Shown piece after piece: positions 41,684-48,964 of a DNA stretch of 56,330 nucleotides. The notes beneath the pieces were generated by a model, which saw only the letters and a list, made by a program, of their open reading frames with translations, searched no databases and had not been told where the DNA came from. The position numbers were made by a program, and so were the translations under genes. The first letter of the stretch is position 1. Each line of letters starts with the position of its first letter. The DNA comes from Acidaminococcus hominis (GTDB lineage: Bacteria > Bacillota > Negativicutes > Acidaminococcales > Acidaminococcaceae): the NCBI RefSeq assembly GCF_900291475.1, contig NZ_OLMM01000002.1, positions 185,516 through 241,845 on the forward strand. The letters run 5' to 3'.

Positions 41684-43333
41684 GTGAAACGAAAACCCCT
41701 GCTTGCCCTGGCAGTGCTTTGCACCGCAGCCGGCCTTCTGCTCCACGGCCGCCTTGCGCCCCGGGGGGAGAACTATACACCGCCGCCCGTACCAGCTACA
41801 GCCCATTGGGCCCTGCTGCCCATTGACAACCGGCCGCCCTGCCGGGACTTTACCGTGGAACTGGGTGCCCTGGCAGGGATTTCCGTTACCGCACCTCCGG
41901 ACAATATCATGGACTGGTACGAAAAGCCGGCCAATATTCCTGCCCTGAAAACCTGGCTGGAAGCCCAGCTGCCCCAGCAGCAGGGAGCTATCATTTCCAC
42001 GGACCTGATCCTGTTCGGCGGTCTTCTCCACTCCCGGATTCACCAGGTAGATGAAGAAAAGGCCGGGGAACTGTTCACCTACCTGTCCGATTTAAAAGAA
42101 ACCTATCCGGACAAGCAGTACTACCTGTACAGCATCATCCCCCGGCTGCTGATCAGCGACCATGTGCTCCCTGACCGGTGGTACCAGTGGCATCTCATGA
42201 CCTGGACCATCAACATGGACAAAAAGCTCCAGGGCCTGCCCTATGACCATGCCCTGTACGAAGAAGTCAAGGCCCTGATTCCCATGGATTTGAAGTGGAA
42301 ATACATTACCCTGTACCAGAACAACGACCGGCTGAACCAGGAACTGATCCAGTTCGTTACAGAAGAAAACCTCACGGACCTGGTCATCGGTCAGGACGAC
42401 GCCCAGCCCTACGGCCTGCCCAACCATAACCGGCACAACGCTACAGCCTACCTCAAGGAATACGACGAACATCCCCCCATCTATACCTCCCAGGGAGCCG
42501 ATGAGCTGGGGGCCCTGGCCATTTCTCGGATCTACACCCGCAGCAATCACTGGCAGCCCAAAATCAAGGTAATGTACGGCACCCCCGAAATGCGGGACTA
42601 CACCCTCCACTTTGTGCCCCAGACCCTGGGCCAGATTGCTTCGGACAAGATTCAGCTGGCAGGCGGCGTGGAAACGGATTCCCTGGACCAGGCGGATTTT
42701 GTGCTGTTCATCCACTGCGGCAGCGAAAAGAAGGAAAACTACACCCAAATTGCTGAGAATATCAAACTGCTCATGACCCAAAAACCCGTAGCCCTGGTGG
42801 ACCTGTCCACCCGCTTTGCAGCCGGGGACTGCATCCTGCCCCACCTGGCGGCCAATGGCACGCCCCTGCCCCAGCTGCTGTCCTATTCCGGCTGGAATAC
42901 GGCTTCCAATTCCATTGGCACCGCCGCAGCCCAGGGCACCATTGTCACCGGCCAGGCAAAGCGCCTGCCCAAGGACCAGCTGCCCGGCCTGTACAGCGCC
43001 AACTTCCGCTTCAACTACGCCCGGTTCCTGGACGACTGGGCCTACCAGAAGCTGATTCGCCCCCACATGGCCGAGCTCCAGGACCTTAACGGAGTAAATC
43101 CCCAGGACGCCGACCCCTACGCCCGGCAGACCCTGTTCTACATTGCCCGGGAACTGGGCATCTACAACAAGCTGCTGCTGTGGTACTGCCGGAAATATCC
43201 CTACTACCAGGACGGAACCGACGCCTACTACCTGCAAAACGCGGACTTTACCGTAGGCCTCCCCTGGGAGAGGCCCTTTGAAATCCGCTTAAAAATTTAT
43301 CAAGATTTTGGCAAATACCAATTGACAAATTAA
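41684..43333 (+). CDS. DUF4127 family protein, exported
   Basis: A 549-aa protein. Residues 1-~22 (MKRKPLLALAVLCTAAGLLLHG) are a signal peptide or N-terminal anchor, and the rest is soluble. It matches the DUF4127 family as I remember it: LPIDNRPPCRDF near residue 46, GAIISTDLILFGGLLHSRIH, QDDAQPYGLPN, then TGVETDS- and SYSGWNTASNSIGTA-type stretches. The asparagine- and aspartate-rich pockets suggest carbohydrate or metal binding, but no activity is known to me. The start is GTG 41684 after AAAGGAG. A tRNA promoter begins inside its last codons. Confidence 0.75.
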   Translation: MKRKPLLALAVLCTAAGLLLHGRLAPRGENYTPPPVPATAHWALLPIDNRPPCRDFTVELGALAGISVTAPPDNIMDWYEKPANIPALKTWLEAQLPQQQGAIISTDLILFGGLLHSRIHQVDEEKAGELFTYLSDLKETYPDKQYYLYSIIPRLLISDHVLPDRWYQWHLMTWTINMDKKLQGLPYDHALYEEVKALIPMDLKWKYITLYQNNDRLNQELIQFVTEENLTDLVIGQDDAQPYGLPNHNRHNATAYLKEYDEHPPIYTSQGADELGALAISRIYTRSNHWQPKIKVMYGTPEMRDYTLHFVPQTLGQIASDKIQLAGGVETDSLDQADFVLFIHCGSEKKENYTQIAENIKLLMTQKPVALVDLSTRFAAGDCILPHLAANGTPLPQLLSYSGWNTASNSIGTAAAQGTIVTGQAKRLPKDQLPGLYSANFRFNYARFLDDWAYQKLIRPHMAELQDLNGVNPQDADPYARQTLFYIARELGIYNKLLLWYCRKYPYYQDGTDAYYLQNADFTVGLPWERPFEIRLKIYQDFGKYQLTN

Positions 43334-43350
43334 GGAATAGCCTTTATAAT
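43322..43350 (+). promoter_or_regulatory. Consensus tRNA-Pro promoter
   Basis: TTGACA (43322-43327) and TATAAT (43345-43350), both perfect with a 17-bp spacer, stand 15 bases before the tRNA. The -35 overlaps the end of the DUF4127 gene. Confidence 0.9.
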
Positions 43351-43365
43351 CTATTAATGTGTTGT

Positions 43366-43442
43366 CGGGGCGTAGCGCAGTTTGGTAGCGCGCCTGGTTC
43401 GGGACTAGGAGGCCGCAGGTTCGAATCCTGTCGCCCCGACCA
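43366..43442 (+). tRNA. tRNA-Pro (anticodon CGG)
   Basis: A complete 77-base cloverleaf including encoded CCA. The acceptor stem is CGGGGCG/CGCCCCG, the D arm contains AGTTTGGTAG, the anticodon stem CCTGG/CTAGG encloses loop TTCGGGA with anticodon CGG (reads CCG), and the T arm contains GGTTCGAATCC. It has its own promoter and terminator. Confidence 0.97.
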
Positions 43443-43453
43443 TCTTAAAAAAT

Positions 43454-43479
43454 AAGACAGTAACTTCGGTTGCTGTCTT
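43454..43479 (+). terminator. tRNA-Pro terminator
   Basis: AAGACAG-T-AAC and GTT-G-CTGTCTT with a UUCG tetraloop form an 11-bp stem followed by six T residues. Confidence 0.93.
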
Positions 43480-43516
43480 TTTTGTTTGCCCTGAATCTCC
43501 TATAAAGCAACGAAAA

Positions 43517-43548
43517 AAATCCGGCTCTCCCAAAGGAAAGCCGGATTT
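43517..43548 (-). terminator. ddh terminator
   Basis: AAAATCCGGCT and AGCCGGATTTT form an 11-bp stem, extended outward by a GCAACG/CGTTGC pair at 43507 and 43556. The minus strand carries the T-run. Confidence 0.9.
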
Positions 43549-43562
43549 TCTTTTTCGTTGCT

Positions 43563-44549
43563 TTACAGCATCTTGGCCCGCAGTTCTTCGCCGCTGAGAG
43601 GGCTCAAATAAGCAGGAGCAATATCGAATACAGTCTTGCAGCCCGTTGCCCCTTCCTTGGCCAGCCGTGCCAGGGCTCTTACATAGGCAATCACTGCATG
43701 AGCGGTGAATTCCGGGTTGGAATCCAAGGTCAGCCGGTATTCGATCACGTGGTTGTTTTCCTTGTTCACGCCAGTTTTGCCGGAACGGAATACGAAACCG
43801 CCATGGGCAAAGCCCTGGTGATTTTTGTTGAATTCTTCTTCCGAGATGAAGTGTACCGTAGTATCGTAATCGGAGAAGTAGTTGGGCATGGTTTTGATTT
43901 CCTCTTCCACCTTGGCAGCATCAGCGCCTTCTTCCAGCACCACGAAGCATTCCCGGGTATGTTTCTGCCGGGTGGTCAGTTCCGGATTCTTGCCGGCTCT
44001 TACCGCTTCCAGGGCTGCCTCCACAGGAATGGTGTATTGTTTGCCGTTCTTTACCCCTTTAATCCGGCGAATGGCATCAGAGTGGCCTTGGGATACGCCC
44101 TTGCCCCAGAAGGTATAATCCTTGCCGTCCGGCAGCAGTACGTTGCCATACAACCGTGCCAGGGAAAACAGGCCCGGATCCCAGCCTACAGAAATCATAG
44201 CCACCTTGCCGGCAGCCTTGGCAGCTGCATCTACTGCAGCAAAATGCTGAGGAATATGGGCATGGGTGTCAAAGGTATCGATGACATTAAACAAGGAAGC
44301 GTATTTAGGAGTTTGTACAGGCAGATCGGTAGCAGAACCACCGGCCAGGACCAGCACGTCGATTTTGTCCGTCCATTGGGCAATGTCGTTAACAGAAACT
44401 ACAGGCACCCCTGCCGTAGCAATTTTCACCTGAGCCGGGTCACGCCGGGTAAATACCGCAGCCAGCTTTACATCCGGGTTATCCAAGAGAGCTGTTTCCA
44501 CCCCTCTGCCAATATTACCATAACCTAAAATACCGATTTGCACTGTCAT
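43563..44549 (-). CDS. ddh: meso-Diaminopimelate dehydrogenase
   Basis: A 328-aa protein, close to the family's usual 326: IGILGYGNIGRGVETAL is the NADPH motif, VLAGGSATDLPVQTPKYA and SVGWDPGLFSLARLYG are typical of Ddh, and the C-terminal half binds DAP. It reductively aminates tetrahydrodipicolinate to meso-DAP in one step, an alternative to the succinylase route for lysine and peptidoglycan. I start at ATG 44549 (MTVQIGILGYG) after AAGGAAGG; a longer frame runs across its promoter. Confidence 0.93.
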   Translation of the reverse strand: MTVQIGILGYGNIGRGVETALLDNPDVKLAAVFTRRDPAQVKIATAGVPVVSVNDIAQWTDKIDVLVLAGGSATDLPVQTPKYASLFNVIDTFDTHAHIPQHFAAVDAAAKAAGKVAMISVGWDPGLFSLARLYGNVLLPDGKDYTFWGKGVSQGHSDAIRRIKGVKNGKQYTIPVEAALEAVRAGKNPELTTRQKHTRECFVVLEEGADAAKVEEEIKTMPNYFSDYDTTVHFISEEEFNKNHQGFAHGGFVFRSGKTGVNKENNHVIEYRLTLDSNPEFTAHAVIAYVRALARLAKEGATGCKTVFDIAPAYLSPLSGEELRAKML

Positions 44550-44592
44550 ATGATCAACCTTCCTTTTGTATAATCTAGTGAACACGTTTTGC

Positions 44593-44621
44593 ATTATACA
44601 CGTATTGCGTTTATTTGTAAA
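44593..44621 (-). promoter_or_regulatory. ddh promoter
   Basis: On the minus strand TTTACA (44621-44616) and TATAAT (44598-44593) are 17 bp apart, 44 bases before the start. Confidence 0.8.
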
Positions 44622-44647
44622 TATTTTAAACCGATTGTAACGCAAAT

Positions 44648-44699
44648 AATACTGTATACTTTTTAAAAGATACGAAGTACTTAAAATACTGTATACAGT
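44648..44699. promoter_or_regulatory. Repeated AATACTGTATAC sites upstream of ddh
   Basis: AATACTGTATAC occurs at 44648-44659 and again at 44685-44696, 37 bp apart. The second forms part of a perfect palindrome, ACTGTATACAGT (44688-44699). They lie 27-78 bp upstream of the ddh -35 and behind the gpx terminator. The arrangement looks like paired operators; the regulator is unknown. Confidence 0.5.
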
Positions 44700-44740
44700 G
44701 TACGCTCAGGGTATCCTACCCTGCTCCCTTCCAGACAAAA

Positions 44741-44777
44741 AAGACTGCATCCCAGGCGTACCCCAGAATGCAGTCTT
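44741..44777 (-). terminator. gpx terminator
   Basis: AAGACTGCAT and ATGCAGTCTT form a 10-bp stem, followed on the minus strand by a six-base U-run. It lies 8 bases behind the gpx stop. Confidence 0.9.
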
Positions 44778-44785
44778 CGCAACGT

Positions 44786-45331
44786 TTACAGCAATTTTTC
44801 GATATCGGCAGCGATGGCAGAAGGAACCGTGGTGGGTTCATACCGTTCCACCACATTGCCGCTGCGGTCAATCAGGAACTTGGTGAAGTTCCATTTGATG
44901 CCGTCCCCTTCCAGGTAGGACGGGAAGTGGTTCTTCAGGGCATCCACCAGGCCGGCAGCCACAGGATGGCTCATATCAAAGCCCTTGAAGCCCTTTTGCT
45001 GGGTCAGGTACTTGAACAGCGGCTGGGCATTTTCGCCCCGCACATCGCCTTTGGCAAAAATCTTGAAGGTAACCCCGTAGTTTACCCGGCAGAAATGTTC
45101 AATTTCATCATTGGTGCCAGGATCCTGTTCGGCAAACTGGTTGCAGGGAAAGCCCAGGATTTCCAAGCCCTTGTCCTGATACTTCTTGTACAGTTCTTCC
45201 AGTTCCTTAAATTGGGGCGTAAAACCGCATTTGCTGGCAGTGTTCACAATCAGCAGCACCTTGCCCTGGTAATCCTTCAAAGAAACGTCTTCACCTTTTT
45301 TATTTTTAACAACAAAATCATATACGTTCAT
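44786..45331 (-). CDS. Glutathione/thioredoxin peroxidase family protein
   Basis: A 181-aa Gpx-fold peroxidase. The peroxidatic residue is Cys35 in NTASKCGFTPQ (a Cys, not selenocysteine, form); Gln in LGFPCNQFAEQ and Trp in IKWNFTKFLID complete the catalytic set. A second Cys in GFPCNQF is the usual partner region of thioredoxin-dependent enzymes. It removes hydrogen and organic peroxides. It is divergent from an OhrR-like regulator and has a consensus promoter, suggesting peroxide control. Confidence 0.93.
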   Translation of the reverse strand: MNVYDFVVKNKKGEDVSLKDYQGKVLLIVNTASKCGFTPQFKELEELYKKYQDKGLEILGFPCNQFAEQDPGTNDEIEHFCRVNYGVTFKIFAKGDVRGENAQPLFKYLTQQKGFKGFDMSHPVAAGLVDALKNHFPSYLEGDGIKWNFTKFLIDRSGNVVERYEPTTVPSAIAADIEKLL

Positions 45332-45419
45332 TACAAATCCTCCTTACAGGTTCCGGCAGCTGCGCACCGCAGCTCCGCTTTTTGTTTGGCTGACTTTCTG
45401 CTAATCACTTTCTGTCTTT

Positions 45420-45447
45420 ATTATAACGTGTTATTTAATTTTGTCAA
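45420..45447 (-). promoter_or_regulatory. gpx promoter
   Basis: On the minus strand TTGACA (45447-45442) and TATAAT (45425-45420), both perfect, are 16 bp apart. The 22 bases between this -35 and the ohrR -35 are almost pure A/T, a likely place for the regulator to bind. Confidence 0.8.
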
Positions 45448-45469
45448 ATACTATTTTTTAAAATTTAAT

Positions 45470-45498
45470 TTGACGTGATAAATTTTATCCGTTACAAT
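45470..45498 (+). promoter_or_regulatory. ohrR-like promoter
   Basis: TTGACG (45470-45475) and TACAAT (45493-45498) are 17 bp apart, 36 bases before the start codon. Confidence 0.75.
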
Positions 45499-45533
45499 AA
45501 TTCTAAACAACGAAAGGATGCAAGGTGATTGCC

Positions 45534-45992
45534 ATGACCTCAGAAAACGAATACGCCGGCCTGCTGCTGCAAAACCAGCTGTGCTTCCCCCTCTACGCCG
45601 CAGCCCGAAAAATTGTGGCGGCCTACCATCCCCTGCTCAAAGCCCTGGACCTGACCTACGCCCAGTACGTGACGCTGATGGTCCTGTGGGAAGAAAAGGA
45701 GATTTCCATGCACCAGCTGGGAAAACGCCTGTACCTGGATTCCGGTACTCTGACCCCAGTGTTAAAAAAGCTGGAGGCCGCCGGTTATATCCGCCGCTAT
45801 CGGGACCCCCAGGACGAACGGAACCTTATTGCCGCCCTTACGGACCAGGGCCTGGCGCTCCGGGACAAGGCCAAAACCATTCCCCACGCCATGACCTGCA
45901 AATTGAACCAAAAGGGAACCCTCTTTTCCCCGGAGGAAATGGCCCAACTGAAAAAAGAACTCTATGCCCTGATTGCTGCCCTGGATTCCTAA
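45534..45992 (+). CDS. MarR-family regulator, OhrR-like peroxide sensor
   Basis: A 152-aa winged-helix protein. LLLQNQLCFPLYAAARKIVAAYHPLL (residues ~10-36) is the OhrR pattern with the reactive Cys17 at the right place, and LTYAQYVTLMVLW follows as in OhrR. The recognition helix is in DSGTLTPVLKKLEAAGYI and the wing in RRYRDPQDERN. A second Cys (~124, in MTCKL) would permit a two-Cys mechanism. OhrR proteins release DNA when the Cys is oxidised by organic hydroperoxides. I chose ATG 45534 after AAGGTGAT. It is divergent from gpx. Confidence 0.88.
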   Translation: MTSENEYAGLLLQNQLCFPLYAAARKIVAAYHPLLKALDLTYAQYVTLMVLWEEKEISMHQLGKRLYLDSGTLTPVLKKLEAAGYIRRYRDPQDERNLIAALTDQGLALRDKAKTIPHAMTCKLNQKGTLFSPEEMAQLKKELYALIAALDS

Positions 45993-46025
45993 GTTGACCG
46001 GCAGCAAAAAAGGGGCTGTGAAAAA

Positions 46026-46059
46026 ATGGCTTGCGAACTAGTTTGAGTTCGCAAGCCAT
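46026..46059. terminator. Terminator-like hairpin inside element copy B
   Basis: A 14-bp perfect stem (arms 46026-46039 and 46046-46059) with a 6-base loop, A-run before and T-run after. It shares GGCTTGCGAACT and AGTTCGCAAGCC with the hairpin at 1267-1300 and probably terminates ohrR. Confidence 0.75.
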
Positions 46060-46206
46060 TTTTATTGTTCGTTTTAGCCGTATCCAAACCTCAAAACTTT
46101 CTCCGAGGCCCTGCGGTCCCCACCTCCTTCACGCTGGTATGCTATGAATAAAGTAGACTGGCATATAGTTAAACCTCCTGGATTCGTTGAAAGGAGAGTA
46201 TGTAAA

Positions 46207-46905
46207 ATGTCTATATCGAAAGTCAGTGCAGAGGATAAATTAAAGGCTGTCAAAGCTGTTCTTGCTCATGAAGAATCACCAATGGTTTCTGCAAAAAGGT
46301 TAGGGGTTCACTGGAAAGCAGTACAGTATTGGGTAGATGAATATATAGGAAATGGTCCTGAGGTATTTAACAAAAGACAGGTTAAAAGTTATTCTGCTGA
46401 TCTTAAGATCCAATGCGTAGAGGAATATCTTAAGGGCGAAACGACTATGTCCCAGCTGGTACAAAAATACGGATTAAAAAGTTCTCGTCAAATCAGAGAC
46501 TGGTTAAAGAAGTATAATAGTCATGAGGAACTAAAAAGTTCGGGTACTGGAGGTGCCAAGATCATGACTAAAGCTAGACAAACGACCTTTGACGAGCGCG
46601 TTGAAATCGTAAAATACTGCATTGAAAACGGGAATGCTTACCATGAAACCGCTGAAAAGTTTAAGGTTTCCTACCAGCAAGTCAGAAATTACGTCTTAAA
46701 ATATAATAAGTACAATACCGAAGGACTCATAGATGGGCGCGGACACAGGAAGCCAGTAGAAGTCCCTGAAGAAGCCCCTACAGAATATGAGTGTATGAAA
46801 GCTGAACTCAAACTGGCTAATGCAAAACTCAAAGCCAAGGATATGGAGATTGATTTCCTAAAAAAACTCGATATTGTGGAAAGGAGGCGGGATTCACACA
46901 AATAA
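46207..46905 (+). CDS. IS3-family transposase OrfA
   Basis: A 232-aa DNA-binding subunit. Three HTH-like segments are visible: SAKRLGVHWKAVQYWVDEY (~27-48), MSQLVQKYGLKSSRQIRDWL (~80-100) and AEKFKVSYQQVRNYVLKY (~145-163). A C-terminal leucine-zipper-like stretch (AELKLANAKLKAKDMEIDFL) ends at the frameshift site. I start at ATG 46207 after AAAGGAGAG; the frame is open further upstream but would begin in the terminal repeat. Near its end, A-AAA-AAA (46860-46866) is a slippery site for -1 frameshifting into orfB. Confidence 0.85.
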   Translation: MSISKVSAEDKLKAVKAVLAHEESPMVSAKRLGVHWKAVQYWVDEYIGNGPEVFNKRQVKSYSADLKIQCVEEYLKGETTMSQLVQKYGLKSSRQIRDWLKKYNSHEELKSSGTGGAKIMTKARQTTFDERVEIVKYCIENGNAYHETAEKFKVSYQQVRNYVLKYNKYNTEGLIDGRGHRKPVEVPEEAPTEYECMKAELKLANAKLKAKDMEIDFLKKLDIVERRRDSHK

Positions 46906-47819
46906 GATATGGAGCCATTTATGAAGCCATTAAAGAACTGCACGCTGAAAAGAATTACCCTATTCTTGGCCTGTGCAAATTGGGAAAAGTGTCCCGGGCC
47001 GGCTACTACAAATGGCTTCATAGAGAGCCTTCAGCACGCGAAATTGACGACAAGGAAATTGCTAAAAGAATAGAAGAGATATACAAGGCTGACCCAGCTA
47101 AAGGGTACAGACGAATAGCTGATGACTTACGAGCCCCAAATAAGAAGATCTATCCTGACACGAAACCAATAGCAATTGGTGACGGTCGCGTTCTTCATCT
47201 TTGTCGAGTGATAAATATAAAGTCTACGATTAAATATGCCCCTAAGGGCTGCACCCAGCGTGCAATAGATCCTGCATACATTGCAGAAAATATCTTGAAT
47301 AGGGAATTTAAAGCCGATGCCCCTAACCAGAAATGGTGTACTGACGTCTCAGAATTTCACTACTATGAGGGGGTAGTTGTGCATAAGGTATATCTGAGCG
47401 CGATTATTGACCTGTATGACAGACGAATTGTTTCCTATGTGATAAGCAACCGGAACGATAAAAATTTGGTATTCAATACCTTCAATAAGGCATTGTTGAA
47501 AAACCCTGGCGCGCATCCCCTGTTTCACTCTGACCGGGGATTCCAATACACCTGCAGGGATTTCCGCAAGATGATTCTAGATGCTGGTATGACGCAGAGT
47601 ATGTCACGGATAGGAAAATGCATTGATAATGGCCCGATGGAAGGCTTCTGGGGCATGCTGAAAAGAGAACGGTACTATACTCGTGACTTCGACAGCCGTA
47701 AAGCTTTGGTAACGATGATTAATAACTACATGGAGTATTACAACAGTAGCCGTTTGCAGCGGAATTTGGGCCGTTTGACCCCTATGCAAAAACATAATAG
47801 CTACCAAATGGCGGCGTAG
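46866..47819 (+). CDS. IS3-family transposase OrfB (rve/DDE integrase core)
   Basis: This frame is -1 relative to OrfA and open without stop from the slippery site to TAG 47819; the OrfAB fusion would be 537 aa. IRYGAIYEAIKELHAEKNYPI and SRAGYYKW are the usual IS3 OrfB start. The DDE triad is complete: D in WCTDVSEF, D in FHSDRGFQYT and E in DNGPMEGFWGMLK. No ATG precedes the conserved start; AAAGGAGG at 46880-46887 could stimulate frameshifting or internal initiation. The gene looks intact, so the element may be active. Confidence 0.88.
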   Translation, partial: TRYCGKEAGFTQIRYGAIYEAIKELHAEKNYPILGLCKLGKVSRAGYYKWLHREPSAREIDDKEIAKRIEEIYKADPAKGYRRIADDLRAPNKKIYPDTKPIAIGDGRVLHLCRVINIKSTIKYAPKGCTQRAIDPAYIAENILNREFKADAPNQKWCTDVSEFHYYEGVVVHKVYLSAIIDLYDRRIVSYVISNRNDKNLVFNTFNKALLKNPGAHPLFHSDRGFQYTCRDFRKMILDAGMTQSMSRIGKCIDNGPMEGFWGMLKRERYYTRDFDSRKALVTMINNYMEYYNSSRLQRNLGRLTPMQKHNSYQMAA

Positions 47820-48049
47820 AGGTTTATATTATTAGGAACTGTCTACTTGACGGGGAGCACACCACGCTTGAAGGAGGCATACTAGGCCACTACTGGTCAG
47901 CTTATGTCTGAACTATAGTGCAAATATTGTTAAACACTGGGAACCTGATGGGTCTGAACGGCCCCTTCAAGCGTGAAGGGGCTGTCATCCTATAGGGATG
48001 ACTGAGGAAGTTTTATTTTTTCACAGCCCCTTTTGATTTTTTCGCTTTA

Positions 48050-48964
48050 TTATTCTCTGCTGAACAGGGCATCCACAAACTGCTGGGGATCAAAGGGACG
48101 GAAGTCCATCATACCTTCCCCAATCCCAATCCATTTCACGTCCAGCCCCAGTTCTTCCTTGATGGCGATAACCACGCCGCCTTTGGCCGTGCCGTCCAGT
48201 TTGGTCAGCACCACCCCGGTCACATGGGCCGTCTCCAGGAAAATCTTGGCCTGGGAAATGGCATTCTGCCCGGTGGTGGCATCCAGCACCAGCAGGGTTT
48301 CGTGGGGACCGTCCGGGACTTCCTTCCGGATTACCCGGTAAATCTTGTCCAGTTCCTTCATCAGGTTGGTCTTGTTGTGAAGCCGGCCAGCGGTATCCAC
48401 AAACAGTACGTCGGCTTTCCGGGCAATGGCCGCCTGAAGGCCGTCGTACACCACCGCAGCCGGGTCCGCCCCGTCACCATGGGCGATTACATCCACCTGG
48501 GCCCGTTTGCCCCAGATTTGGAGCTGCTCGGTAGCCCCGGCCCGGAAAGTATCCGCTGCTGCCAGCATAACCTTATACCCCATAAGCCGGTAATAATTGC
48601 CCAGTTTGCCAATGGTGGTGGTCTTCCCCACCCCATTGACGCCAACTACCAGCACAATGGACGGATGGCCGGAAAAATGCATCCGGGGACCCGTGGTCTT
48701 TAGCATATTGGCAATATAGTTTTTCAAGAACGGCAGCGCTTCCGCCGGGGATTTGATTTCCCGGGTAGCCGCAGCCTTCCGCAAGGCAGCCATGATTTTT
48801 TCCGTAGTCTTGACCCCTACGTCCCCGGCCACCAGAATCATTTCCATTTCATCCATAAAATCGTCGTCCAGCTCCACGCTGACGCCGATTAGGTCTTCCA
48901 TCCGATCCGTAAAATTCTTACGGGTCTTGCTCAAGCCATCTTTCAGTTGTTCTACAAAACTCAT
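48050..48964 (-). CDS. ftsY: Signal recognition particle receptor FtsY
   Basis: A 304-aa SRP receptor GTPase: the N domain (1-~95), then the G domain with [38 protein letters not shown] and [11 protein letters not shown]. The long acidic A domain of enterobacterial FtsY is absent, as in other Firmicutes. It docks ribosome-SRP complexes at the membrane. It follows smc by overlapping 4 bases, a conserved pair. Its stop lies 15 bases from the fold-back element. Confidence 0.95.
   Translation of the reverse strand: MSFVEQLKDGLSKTRKNFTDRMEDLIGVSVELDDDFMDEMEMILVAGDVGVKTTEKIMAALRKAAATREIKSPAEALPFLKNYIANMLKTTGPRMHFSGHPSIVLVVGVNGVGKTTTIGKLGNYYRLMGYKVMLAAADTFRAGATEQLQIWGKRAQVDVIAHGDGADPAAVVYDGLQAAIARKADVLFVDTAGRLHNKTNLMKELDKIYRVIRKEVPDGPHETLLVLDATTGQNAISQAKIFLETAHVTGVVLTKLDGTAKGGVVIAIKEELGLDVKWIGIGEGMMDFRPFDPQQFVDALFSRE

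Larger units (their letters stand above)
46151..47848 (+). mobile_element. IS3-family insertion sequence inside element copy B
   Basis: About 1.7 kb. The ends carry imperfect inverted repeats: AAGTAGACTG (46151-46160) against the complement of GTCTACTT (47841-47848), with TTAAACCTC / TATAAACCTC just inside. It carries orfA and orfB in the two-frame arrangement typical of the IS3 family (IS150-like group, judged by the double HTH orfA). The exact tips and target duplication could not be fixed. Bases 47852-48014 are the right arm of the fold-back element. Confidence 0.85.
46008..48034. repeat. Fold-back (MITE-like) element, copy B, split by an IS3 insertion
   Basis: The ends are perfect 20-bp inverted repeats, AAAAGGGGCTGTGAAAAAAT at 46008-46027 and its complement at 48015-48034. 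Without the IS (46151-47848) about 330 bp remain. The right arm read inward is AAACTTCCTCAGTCATCC, a short hairpin, CAGCCCCTTCACGCTTG; the left arm repeats this in weaker form (AACTTTCTC, CACCTCCTTCACGCT) after a 14-bp terminator hairpin. Both match copy A. It lies 15 bases after ohrR and 15 before the ftsY stop, so it fills the whole convergent gap. Confidence 0.8.

Noticed and set aside
46144-46206. Upstream in-frame ATG for the IS3 OrfA
   Set aside because: It lies at the terminal repeat of the IS and has no ribosome site; ATG 46207 has AAAGGAGAG.
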